NCBI GenBank assembly: GCA_026874595.1
Contig: CM049311.1
Coordinates: 6,487,676 to 6,551,675, forward strand
Source: Sipunculus nudus
Lineage: Eukaryota > Annelida > Sipuncula > Golfingiida > Sipunculidae
Length of the DNA stretch: 64,000 bases
Direction: 5' to 3'
In this document: positions 23,000 to 34,301 of the stretch, in pieces
Layout: each line of letters begins with the position of its first letter
Numbering within the stretch: position 1 is the stretch's first letter
Made by a program: the position numbers and the translations under genes
The notes under the pieces: model-generated
Databases searched by the model: none
What the model was told of the DNA's origin: nothing
What the model saw: the letters and a program-made list of their open reading frames with translations, nothing else

Positions 23000-25275
23000 G
23001 ACAATTACCTGTCACTTAACACCCACTTGTCACTTTGACGTTCAGTTGTCACTTTGACACCTTCTTGTCAATGTCACATTAACATGTCACTTTGACACCT
23101 AATTGTCACTTATCCCTTACACCTTTGACGCCGAATTGTCACTTTGACATCTACTTGTCACTCTGACGTTCACTTGTCTCTTTGACATCCAATTGTCATT
23201 TTGACAGCCACTTGTCACTTTGATGCTCATTTGTCATTTTGACGGTCACTTATCATTTTGACACCTTCCTATAACTGTGACTTTAACTTGTTTATTTGAC
23301 AGTCATTTGTCACTGTCAAGTTCATTTGTCACTTTGACAGCCACTTGCTACTTGACGTTCACTTGTCACTTTTAAGTTTACTTATCACGTTGACACCCAT
23401 TGTCACTGTGAGGCTCACATGTCACTTCGACGCCTACTTGTCACTTTGATATCCACTGGTCACTTTGACGTTAACCCATTTCTTTGACACCGACTTGTCA
23501 CTTTAACGTTCGCTTATCGGTTTATCACCCAATTCTCACTTTGTCACCCACTTGTCATTTTGAAGTTCACCTATCGCTTTGACACCTTATTGTGACTTTG
23601 ACAGCCACTTGTCTGTCACTGCAGAAACTTGTCACTTGACAGCTACCTGTAACTGTGACGTTAACTGGTTACTTTGATACTCAATTGTTACTGTAACACC
23701 AAATTGTCCCTTTGACAGCCGCTTATCATAATGACTTTCATTAGTTATTTTTACAACCACGTGTCACTTTCACTAGTCATTTTGACACCATATGTCACTT
23801 CGACACCAAATTGTCACTTTGAAGTTCGCTTATCGGTTTGACACCTAATTGTCACTTTGTCACCCACTTGTCATTTTGAAGTTCACCTATCGCTTTGACA
23901 CCTAATTGTGACTTTGACAGCCACTTGTCTGTCACTGCAGAAACTTGTCACTTGACAGCTACCTGTAACTGTGACGTTAACTGGTTACTTTGATCTCAAT
24001 TGTTACTGTAACACCAAATTGTCCCTTTGACAGCCGCTTATCATAATGACTTTCACTAGTTATTTTTACAACCACGTGTCACTTTCACTAGTCATTTTGA
24101 CACCATGTGTCACTTCGACACCAAATTGTCACTTTGAAGTTCGCTTATCGGTTTGACACCCAATTGTCACTTTGTCACCCACTTGTCATTTTGAAGTTCA
24201 CCTATCGCTTTGACACCAATTGTCACTTTGGCACCCAATGGTCACTGTGACGTTTACCTGTAATTTTGACACCCAATTGTCACTTTGACGTTCGCTTATC
24301 TCTTTGACACCCAATTGTAACGGCGTCGTTTACCTGTCACTTTCACACCCAGTTGTAACTTTGACGTTTGCTACTCGCTTTGACACCAAATTGTCAGTTG
24401 GCACCCAATTGTCAATTGGGACGTTGAAGTGTTTTCTCTTTGACACTCAATTTACACTTTGACGTTCGCTCATCGTTTTGACAACCCTTTGTCACTGATA
24501 CGTTTACCTGTCACTTTGACAGCCACTTGTCACTTTGACACCCACTTGTTACTTTGACGTTCACTAGTCACGTTGTACCACTTTTCACTTTGGCATCCAG
24601 TTGTCACTGTAACGTTTACTTGTCACTTTGATACCCAATAGTCACTTTCAAGTTCGCATATCGCTTTGACATCCAATAGTCACTTTGACACCCACTTGTC
24701 ACTTTGATGTTCGTTTGTCACTTTGCCGGTCTCTTGTCACTTTTACAGCCAATTGTCACTTTGACACCCACTTGTAACTTTGGCACCCAATGGTCACTGT
24801 GACGTTTACCTGTAATTTTGACACCCAATTGTCACTTTGACGTTCGCTTATCTCTTTGACACCCAATTGTTACTGCGTCGTTTACCTGTCACTTTCACAC
24901 CCAGTTGTAACTTTGACGTTCGCTACTCGCTTTGACACCAAATTGTCACATTGGCACCCAACTGTCAATTAGGACGTTGAAGTGTTTTCTCTTTGACACT
25001 CAATTTACACTTTGACGTTCGCTTATCGTTTTGACAACCCATTGTCACTGATACGTTTACCTGCCACTTTGACAGCCACTTGTCACTTTGACACCCACTT
25101 GTTAACTTGTCACAAGTGGGTGTCAAGTGGGTGTCAAAGTGACAAGTAAATTTTTAAGTGGCAAGTAAATGTCAAAGAACGACAATATTCACTTTGACAC
25201 CCATTTGTCACTTTGACACCCACCTGCCATTGTGACGACAAATCAATTTGACGTTCACTTGACACTTTTACAGCC
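23000..25275. repeat. 19-bp minisatellite array, ~2.3 kb, with higher-order units
   Basis: The basic unit is about 19 bp, close to CACTTGTCACTTTGACACC, with many variants (roughly 110-120 units). Larger blocks are duplicated. A block beginning near 23526 recurs near 23846 and 24166 (about 320-bp spacing, including the phrase CTGTCACTGCAGAAACTTG in the first two). Another block near 24229 recurs near 24781 (about 552-bp spacing). One patch near 25098-25190 is inverted. No frame is meaningful. Confidence 0.93.
25098..25190 (-). repeat. Inverted patch inside the 19-bp array
   Basis: The plus strand suddenly reads CAAGTGGGTGTCAAAGTGAC, the complement of the array unit, before returning to normal orientation at about 25190. 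The junction near 25090-25130 (CACTTTGACACCCACTTGTT facing the inverted copy) is a palindrome that could form a hairpin. Confidence 0.85.
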
Positions 25276-25529
25276 TTCGTTCTACTATAATAATTATATT
25301 ACAGACATCCTGATATAGGTTGATAGGTTTGATTGTGTAATATCATACAAACACCATTAGTCAGTTTCGATATTAATTTCATCAGACGCTGTATCTGAGC
25401 ATATTTATTTTGGAATTGTATTGCGAATTTTCTGTAGACATTTTCTGCATACTCTGAGTTAATTTTATATCCGATTAAAAGTCTGTGAATCTTCCCCATT
25501 GTGATGAACGGATAGATCCCAATGTGAGT

Positions 25530-26035
25530 AATGTCAAACCACAGGCGATTCAATTGCAATTAGTATAGATTTCGGTTAAATTTGTTCCTGTTCTGGTTCA
25601 TTTTCCCTGTGTTTTTCGCACTATATGGTCCATCTCTTTATTATTTACTCAATATTTGAGATAGGCTGGCAAGAAGCCCCCGTTGTCAGACCCGACAGCC
25701 ATGGCACATCGGTTTCAGGCTAAATTTAGAGTACATGCGTGAATGGCTGAACCATTGTTACGTCACCGGTGTCACCATCTGAAGACTCTAGTGGTAGACA
25801 TACCAACCAATCAGATAGTGCGTCCTCGGTTGCTATGCCATGGCTGTCGGGTCTAACAAAGGGGACTTCTTGCCAGCCTATCTCAAATATTAAGTAATTA
25901 ATGAAGAGATGGACCATATAGTGAGAAAAACGCCAGGAAAATGTCAGATAAGTAATAGTTATAAGGAAATGACTACGAAAAGGAACAAATTTAACACTAA
26001 TAGCAATTCAAGCGCCTGTGGTCAAACGAGATCCC
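25530..26035. mobile_element. Long-TIR MITE or foldback element, ~500 bp
   Basis: The left arm (about 25535-25700) is matched in inverted orientation by 25830-26030. Shared phrases include CACTATATGGTCCATCTCTT, ATTTGAGATAGGCTGGCAAG, GACCCGACAGCCATGGCA and TTAAATTTGTTCC, ending outermost near ACCACAGGCG. The arms are about 170-200 bp and the central spacer about 130 bp. Both arms have small indels, so the insertion is old. I could not define a target duplication. Confidence 0.72.
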
Positions 26036-26108
26036 AGGTAACCCAGAACTAACAGTTGGCAAGCAGATTTATCTGGAAATTCAATACTTTTTTTCTTGCA
26101 CTTGCCTT

Positions 26109-26112
<4 letters not shown>

Positions 26113-26172
<60 letters not shown>
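26113..26172. repeat. (AT)n microsatellite
   Basis: Pure AT run of about 60 bp. Confidence 0.93.
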
Positions 26173-26177
<5 letters not shown>

Positions 26178-26346
26178 TGCATTAAATTATGAGGAGAAAC
26201 ATGCTAGACATTAATATCTTCTAAGAATATCAAAGCATAAAAGTAGATATAAAAATATGATAATAGCAGTCACGACTTCAAGTTTCCTTACTGTACCCTT
26301 CATATACATATATAGGTAACAAACTGTGTAAATCCTGGCTACGTCC

Positions 26347-26348
<2 letters not shown>

Positions 26349-26413
<65 letters not shown>
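26349..26413. repeat. (AT)n microsatellite
   Basis: Pure AT run of about 64 bp that directly abuts the first unit of the 58-bp satellite. Confidence 0.93.
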
Positions 26414-26417
<4 letters not shown>

Positions 26418-27462
26418 CCCCAAATGGAGCCTCATACATATTAAAAGGGGGATCTAGGCAAATTACCTTATCATACCCCATATGGAGCCTCATGTATATT
26501 AAAAGAGGGATCTAGGCAAATTACCTTATAATACCCAAAATGGAGCCTCGTGCATAATAAAAGGGGGATCTAGGCAAATTACCTTTTAATACCTCAAATG
26601 GAGCCTCGTGCATATTAAAAGGGGGATCTAGGCAAATTACCTTATAATACCCCAAATGGAGCCTCATGCAAATTAAAAGGGGGATCTAGGCAAATTACCT
26701 TATAATACCCCAAATGAAGCCTCATGCATATTAAAAGGGGGATCTAGGCAAATTACCTTATAATACCTCAAATGGAGCCTCATGCATATTAAAAGGGGGA
26801 TCTAGGCAAATTACCTTATAATACCCCAAATGGAGCCTCGTGCATATTAAAAGGGGGATCTAGGCAAATTACCTTATAATACCCCAAATGGAGCCTCGTG
26901 CATATTAAAAGGTGGATCCAGGCAAATTACCTTATAATACCCCAAATGGAGCCTCGTGCATATTAAAAGGGGGATCTAGGCAAATTACCTTATAATACCC
27001 CAAAGGAGCCTCGTGCATATTAAAAGGGGGATCTAGGCAAATAACCTTATAATACCCCAAATGGAGCCTCATGCATATTAAAAGGGGGATCTAGGCAAAT
27101 TACCTTATAATACCCCAAATGGAGCCTCGTGCATATTAAAAGGGGGATCTAGGCAAATTACCTTTTAATACCTCAAATGGAGCCTCGTGCATATTAAAAG
27201 GGGGATCTAGGCAAATTACCTTATAATACCCCAAATGGAGCCTCGTGCATATTAAAAGAGGGATCTAGGCAAATTACCTTATAATACCCCAAATAGAGCC
27301 TCGTGCATATTAAAAGGGGGATCTAGGCAAATTACCTTATAATACCCCAAATGGAGCCTCATGCATATTAAAAGGGGGATCTAGGCAAATTATCTTATAA
27401 TACCCCAAATGGAGCCTCAAGCATATTAAAAGGGGGATCTAGGCAAATACCTTATAATACCC
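26414..27462. repeat. 58-bp satellite, ~18 tandem copies
   Basis: Units contain AATACCCCAAATGGAGCCTC, a variable ATGCATATTAAAAGGGGG and ATCTAGGCAAATTACCTTAT. Copies are very similar, with alternative CTCGTGC or CTCATGC and an occasional CCTCAAAT. This indicates recent homogenisation. The array ends near TTATAATACCCAATAG. Confidence 0.95.
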
Positions 27463-27625
27463 AATAGATGGTGGTTCCCTCATTATAGATCCCCACGATG
27501 TCGCCCAAGAATTTACCCTCCTAAGCCTTCCCAGCATGCCTTGCCAGGCTGCAAACAACAGTCGATGGGGGTAACAATTATCAGGTTTTCTTGGAGTATA
27601 AATAAGTGCCTATATATTTTTATAC

Positions 27626-28055
27626 GGTAATCGTGCAATATAACGGACCCATGTTACTATCTCTCACAAATAAGTGTGACCACATTTCACTAAATTTATT
27701 TCTGCATGATAAAGTTGACGATCCGGCGCATCTAATGATATCATATTTTTGTATGTTATTTATATATTTATTAAGCTACAAACTGTCCAAAAAGGGTAGT
27801 TTGCCGAAAATACCCAAAATGACGTCGTGTCAAAGACGTTCTGAGCCGTCGTCATGAATCCACAGTAATATACATATATACCATGTTAAACATTAAGATG
27901 ATGTCTTATAAAATTTACAGTCATTATATAATATTACCCATATATGTTTATACTTTTTTACCTCTTTTTATCCACATTTCACTTGATGCACGTTCAAGGT
28001 GACGACGCCCTGCCGCCAGAAAGTAAACAAATGTCGAGTGTCACGTGACAAGTCA
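27626..28055 (+). repeat. Left terminal inverted repeat
   Basis: It matches the inverse of 30815-31243. Shared phrases include AAGTGTGACCACATTTCA, GATCCGGCGCATCTAATGAT, CAAAATGACGTCGTGTCAAA and ACCATGTTAAACA. Similarity fades past GACGACGCCCTGCCGCCA (about 28020). Confidence 0.85.
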
Positions 28056-28329
28056 TGCACTTAAAATCAAGAGAGACACGGGAGAAAGACGTTCGTCCGC
28101 ATTATGTTACAACATTTTTTGTTATACTAACATAATAATATCCTTATTTTTAATAAAATAATTATTGAGTGTGACAACATTTATTAGTTATAATGAATGA
28201 CATTATTAAGGTATGATCTCTTTTTTATAAATTGTGTGTCCACATATAGTAGTTAGAAAAAGTTAAAAAAGGTGTTGTGACCACATTTAAATATATTCTT
28301 ACATCATCATATCCCTTATTTTTTTTCTA

Positions 28330-29239
28330 AATTTTATCCTGAATTTTTTTTTCAAACCAAGAGACCATATTTTTTACCAATAAAAAATAAGTTGTGACCA
28401 CATTTTATTTGACCAGCCATATAAGTTTGTATTATATACAGAATATTATAAAATGTGGTCACATATGGTGTGACCACATTTTTAAAAAATAAATTTTGCC
28501 AAAAATAAGTTGTGACCACATTTTACTTGACCAGCCATATAAGATTGTATTATATATAGAATATTATAAAATGTTGTCACATATGGTGTGACCACATTTT
28601 TCTCCAAAGAATATTGACAAAAATAAGGCGTGACCACATTTTATTTGACCAGCCTAATAAGTTTGTATTATATATATAATATTATAAATTGTTGGCACAT
28701 ATGAAGTGACCACATTTTTACAATAAATATTGACAAAAATAAGGTGTGACCACATTTTATTTGACCAGCCATATAAATTTGTATTATAAATAGAATATTA
28801 TAAAATGTGGTCTCATAAGTGTGACATTATTTTTTACCAATAAAAAATAAGTTGTGACCACATTTTATTTGACCAGCCATATAAGTTTGTATTATATAAG
28901 AATATTATAAAATGTGGTCACATATGGTGTGACCACATTTTTCACCAAAGAATATTGACAGAAATAAGGTGTGACCACATTTTATTTGACCAGCCTAATA
29001 AGTTTGTATTATATATATAATATTATAAAATGTTGTCACATATGGGGTGACCATATTTTTCACAATAAATATTGCAGAAATAAGGTGTGACCATATTTTT
29101 TTTGACCAGCCATATAAGTTTGTATTATCAATAGAATATTATAAAATGTGGTCACATCAGTGTGACCACATTTTTTAACAATAAATATTAACAAAAATAA
29201 GGTGTGACCACATTTTATTTGACAAGCCATATAAGTTTG

Positions 29240-29284
<45 letters not shown>

Positions 29285-29491
29285 ATATATTATAAAATGT
29301 GGTCACATGGTGTGAACACATTTTTTACAATAAACTTTGCCAAAAATAAGTTGTGACCACATTTTACTTGACCAGAAATATAAGTTTGTATATATATTGA
29401 ATATTATAAAAATGTGGTCACATATGGTGTGACCACATTTTTCACCAAAGAATATTGACAAAAATAAGGTGTGACCAGCCATATAAGTTTG

Positions 29492-29549
<58 letters not shown>

Positions 29550-29658
29550 TAATATATATTATAAAATGTGGTCACATGGTGTGACCACATTTATTACCAA
29601 TAAATATTAACAAAAATAAGGTGTGACCATATTTTATTTGACTAGCCATATAAGTTTG

Positions 29659-29709
<51 letters not shown>

Positions 29710-29806
29710 ATATATAAAATGTGGTCACATGGTGTGACCACATTTTTTACAATAAATATTAACAAAAATAAGGTGTGACCACATTTTGACCGGTCATATA
29801 AGTTTG

Positions 29807-29849
<43 letters not shown>

Positions 29850-29941
29850 AATATATTATAAAATGTGGTCACATGGTGTGACCACATTTATTACCAATAA
29901 ATATTAACAAAAATAAGGTGTGACCGTATTTTATTTGACCA

Positions 29942-30001
<60 letters not shown>

Positions 30002-30103
30002 TATTATAAAATGTGGTCACATGGTGTGACCACATTTATTACCAATAAATATTTACAAAAATAAGGTGTGACCATATTTTATTTGACCAGCCATATAAGT
30101 TTG

Positions 30104-30155
<52 letters not shown>

Positions 30156-30520
30156 TTATTAAATGTGGTCACATAGTGTGACCACATTTTTTACAATAAA
30201 TATTAACAAAAATAAGGTGTGACCACATTTTATTTGACAAGCCATATAAGTTTGTAATAAATATATAATATTTTAGAATGTGGTCACATATAGTGTGACC
30301 ACATTTTTTACAATAAATATTGACAGAAATAAGGTGTGACCACATTTTATTTGAACAGCCATATATGTTTGTATTATATATATAATATTATAAAATATGG
30401 TCACATTTGGCGTGACCACATTTATTACCAATAAATATTAACAAAAATAAGGTGTGACCACATTTTATTTGACCAGCCATATAAGTTTGTATTATATACA
30501 TCAATATTATAAAATGTGGT
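28330..30520. repeat. ~118-bp satellite core, 17 units, six with (AT)n expansion
   Basis: Units start with GTGTGACCACATTTTATTTG followed by ACCAGCCATATAAGTTTG and TATTATA. They then run into a hairpin AAAATGTGGTCACA...TGTGACCACATTTT and AATAAATATTGACAAAAATA. Starts are near 28392, 28510, 28630, 28746, 28853, 28971, 29086, 29206, 29353, 29470, 29620, 29776, 29921, 30069, 30217, 30338 and 30456. Unexpanded units are about 107-121 bp. Units with a long AT run at the same internal position are about 145-156 bp (29206, 29470, 29620, 29776, 29921, 30069). Confidence 0.93.
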
Positions 30521-30814
30521 CACATATGGATGATATGCCCAACATGGTCCCGTGTTTCTCCCGCGTTCGTCTCGATTTTAAGGGCTACCGGTCTGTTACT
30601 CATGGGGAGGGGATGTTCCCATCTGATTGTCCTTACATGAAGTAGTCTAAAAGGACAAAAAAAAAATAAATAAGATAAATGACATGTCTAAAATGTAGTC
30701 TTTATACTCTGTCCACAAAAATGACTGTTTATTACACAATTTATATTTATTTGAAATATAAAACGTACATAGAGACAAAGCTGAATAGAGCAAGAGTTAA
30801 CGTGATCAGTCGAA

Positions 30815-31243
30815 TATATTCACAGACGACAGTTGCACGTTTATGTTTTTGGCGGCACGACGTCGTCAACTTTTATTAAATCTTGGGGAATATGGATGTT
30901 TAGAGGTAAAATTGTCTCTCTATCTATGCATAAAAAGATATATTGACTGTAATTTTTGTAAGACATCATCCTTTTGTTTAACATGGTATGCATGTATACA
31001 GTACTGAGGATTCATGACGTCGGCTGAGAACGTCTTTGACACGACGTCATTTTGGGTATTTTCAGCAAACTACCCTTTTTCGACAGTTTGTAGCAAAATA
31101 TATTTATATCAAACATACAAAAATATTGTATCATTAGATGCGCCGGATCGTCAACTTTTACATGAAACAGTTTTTTCATTGAAATGTGGTCACACTTTTT
31201 TGTGAGACCATGAAATATGGGTCCGTTATATTGCACGATTACC
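30815..31243 (-). repeat. Right terminal inverted repeat
   Basis: It is the inverse of the left repeat, with moderate divergence and small indels. The motif TGTGACCACATTTCA of the core is present here near 31183-31197 (minus strand). Confidence 0.85.
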
Positions 31244-31251
31244 TTTTATAC

Positions 31252-33405
31252 ATACTTAATCTTAAGTTACAATTTATAAATCTGAACTGAACAACACAAC
31301 TAGATTATGCGTTATATGTAGGGGTTGTTGTATGTCCTCACCCTGAACGCCAAATATTGTGGTCTGAACCACTTTGGACAGATATGATCACGCGTCAGGA
31401 GGTAAACTCTCCACCTTAGGCGCTGTAACGCAAACAAAAAGCTAACCCTTGATAGAACACTTCACGTGGACTTTAACGTTTAGAAGCTTTCATAATCACC
31501 ATCCTCCACAAACACGCTTTGTGTTGTTCCTGCGTAACTTGGCAGTGGGCCAGGCAGGGCTCATTAACCTCTCCCAGACAGCGGGATGCAAGATGTTAAG
31601 TGATTTGACTATATCACTTTTTTCATTCGTCTTTATTGCTTCCAGCCAAGAGGTTATGCATTCATTCCCGTTCGTGTGTGTGATTGAGTGTGTGTTTGTG
31701 TTTGTTCACAACATAAATCATGCAAGCAGCAATGGATTTCTTGAAATTTTCAGGGAATTTCGGGACTTGGCCAATGAAGAATCGATTATATTTTGGTGTG
31801 GCTTCGGCACATGATCCGGATTGAGGAACTTTATCAAGGCAAATATTCAAATGTAGTCACTTATGCATGATTTAACCTGGGAATATGAGCGGAATAAGTG
31901 AATGAAAACACGGGTTGTTAAGCATCCCACATTAGAGAGTCCTACATTGCGGAGGCTTGCATTCCTAAGAATGCAGATTTCTAGAATTTAATATTTGTTT
32001 GTCTCTCTTTATTTTTTTACGGTCAAAGTAAAAACAAACAGGTGAGACAAAATGATAGTATTGAATTCTTAAAGGACTGTATATTCAGCATATTTATTGT
32101 CCTTTAAGTAAGAATAGTATGTCTGCCAGGTAAATTACTTTAATTGTCTCCCTTACAAAAGATATCTCTTTACCGACGGTCATGTATTATAAACATGTTT
32201 GTGAAATATTTCAAAGACAGAGCCAGGCTATCTGTACCTTCTGAGGATGCAATCTTTGCTGACGGGTAAAAAATCTCAGAAGAGAAAATTGTTTAATTAA
32301 GCTTCTTGCATTCATCTCGGGGATTGATTTAGTTTTTGGAATACTCCTTACCAAAACATTAAAACATGTTAAAAATGTCGTACATGTGGTACAAAGATGC
32401 ACAAAACTCATTGCGGAACTTATAATTTGTGTCTTGCTGATTTGTGCCATCTCATCAGATAAACCTGCACCGGTCTCAGAGGAAATCTGCTCCTCATCAC
32501 AACTGCTATGAGATAATTAAAGGATAGACAAAGCAGTTACCCCTGCACAAGAATGGAAAACATTGCCAGAGAAATATCTTTCATGTGGCAGGACCCAGAA
32601 AAAAATGCACCTTGGTTTGGCAGTTTTTACGCGGGTTTTAGATCTATACGACCTATATACAGGTTTGCCGACGCCTGCTGGCCTCGTTGGGGATTCATTT
32701 CTACTGAAGCTTCGCCATTTACAAATGACCGATTTAACGCAACTTGACAATACAAGTGACCTGCTTTTGCGCACATTGACGTGCTTTTGAAGGTTCATCT
32801 TGAGGATTGAAAAATTGTCAAGGGAATGGGCGGGCCGACAGTTAAAAACAGCAAAAACTCTGGACAACCAATTATTTGAAACATATAATTCTGGTTGCTA
32901 GGTCTGCATTTCCAACAACTGACTGTGTATATACACATCTTGAACTTTACATAAAAAAGAATCAGTCTAGTTAACATCGAACATTTTTGGAAGGCCCTTT
33001 TTCCTTATGCCGGCGGAACCCGGGATGCCAGTTTACTATTTTGAAACAAACGCCTTTCAAAATTCAACATTGTTTTCCAATATTCGTCCCTTTAAAGGTA
33101 TATTAACTTCTATATTATATGTGTTTTATCTGACGCCAATATTTTATCTGTTTGAATATTTAAGTTTCCAAGTAAAGCAGCCTATCACACGGACATACTT
33201 AGGCCATTTCACCTGTTTTATACGTTGTCTACGTTGTGTTTGAGTAGATACAGTTTAAATGTTAACCATAACAGGACTGCATTTCCAGACATCCGATCTT
33301 GAGCACAACTGTCAATATAAAAAAAAGCAATGAAAGGGAAAAACACAGAAGAAGATAAAAGCATGAATTAAATTGATATTGGAAGTTGCGAGGTATATCA
33401 CTCTA
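31252..33405. other. No gene recognised
   Basis: Open frames at 31449-31814 (plus) and 32517-32867 (minus) were examined and show no recognisable domain. A short (TG)n-like run lies near 31673-31705. Confidence 0.45.
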
Positions 33406-33409
33406 AAAA

Positions 33410-33725
33410 CTGGAGACACGTTTCGTGCAAAAAATTGAAACGCCTGTTTTTTTCCCTTTTTTTAACACGTCAAAATATTTTAAATTCAACTTAAACATGT
33501 TTTGCCATTACACGCGTTTCATAGCATTTCCTGCCAAACGGTATTGTTATTTGAAACACGTTTATTTTCACATGTTTGGTATTGAAACATGATTTCCATC
33601 AAACACCTCTGAACACGTTTTAAATACTAAAAAACCTGTTTCAACTTGAAACTTTTTTATATCTTGAAACGCCTTTTTGTCACATTTTTTACCCATGTTT
33701 TCAATGGTAAAACATGTTTTACCCT
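33410..33725. repeat. Cluster of ACACGTTT / ACATGTTT-like phrases
   Basis: About a dozen near-palindromic phrases of the type AAACACGTTT or AAACATGTTT occur in 310 bp, roughly every 25-30 bp (for example near 33415, 33492, 33555, 33570, 33585, 33612, 33712). It may be a very diverged tandem repeat. Two copies are the full palindrome AAACATGTTT. Confidence 0.5.
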
Positions 33726-34062
33726 TATACTAGTTGCTTCAGTTATAACTGAACACAACAGAAACATTACTTGTTGAAATTTGGTTTATATGTTTCTTGA
33801 ATTTCTCTAGATCTTTTTATAGGAGTGAACTACATCTGCGTAGACACACATATGGAATAATTCTAAGATACGAAATTATGATTTATTGAAATCTGAAACA
33901 TTGAATATCAGTATCAAACATTATTTAAGCAAAAAACAATTACAGTTTCTTAATCTGTTAATCTGTACCCTCTTTCACTTCACCTGCAACACCATAGTCG
34001 CTTAGATAAGAAATAAAACTTTAAGGTAGCAACACTGTTTGAAGCCCCATATTTAAATATCC

Positions 34063-34100
34063 ATTCAAAAGTGGTCTATATTCATAATAGACTTTTGAAT
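34063..34100. repeat. Hairpin, ~16-bp arms
   Basis: ATTCAAAAGTGGTCTAT faces ATAGACTTTTGAAT with a short AT-rich loop. The surrounding phrase starting TAAGGTAGCA (34022) has a weak relative at 43128, so this may be part of a dispersed repeat. Confidence 0.6.
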
Positions 34101-34160
34101 TATACATTACTTTAAATCTGGCACAGTGATCTTTCTGATAGTAACTTCATGACAATATCT

Positions 34161-34301
34161 GAAAAGTGTTTTTTGTTGTTTTTTTCTCTATCATGATTCT
34201 ATCTACCCAAAAACTGAAAATTTAAGTTTTTTTTTCAACAATTCACAGAATAAAAATTTTAAATTTCAGTATCTGGGTAGAGAAAAAAAACACTGAAAAG
34301 T
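34161..34301. mobile_element. Small MITE-like foldback, ~140 bp
   Basis: The left arm (AGTGTTTTTT...TTTTTCTCT, then TCTACCCAAAAACTGAAAAT) is mirrored by the right arm (TTAAATTTCAGTATCTGGGT, then AGAGAAAAAAAACACT). The loop is about 30 bp. No target duplication could be defined. Confidence 0.55.

Larger units (their letters stand above)
27626..31243. mobile_element. 3.6-kb foldback-type DNA transposon with satellite core
   Basis: The ends read GGTAATCGTGCAATATAACG and its inverse. The exact 8-bp duplication TTTTATAC flanks them (27618-27625 and 31244-31251). The terminal inverted repeats are about 420 bp and enclose a 2.2-kb tandem array. No transposase sequence was seen. Eight-base duplications occur with hAT, P and Merlin-type transposases among others. 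GG at the tips would suit Merlin better than hAT (CAG), but the superfamily is not settled. It is non-autonomous. Confidence 0.85.

Noticed and set aside
23000-25275. Regular short repeats with spacers, CRISPR-like
   Set aside because: The repeats are contiguous and degenerate with no unique spacers, and the context is eukaryotic.
26414-27462. 58-bp periodic array as a CRISPR
   Set aside because: The whole 58-bp unit is conserved, so no variable spacers exist. It is a satellite.
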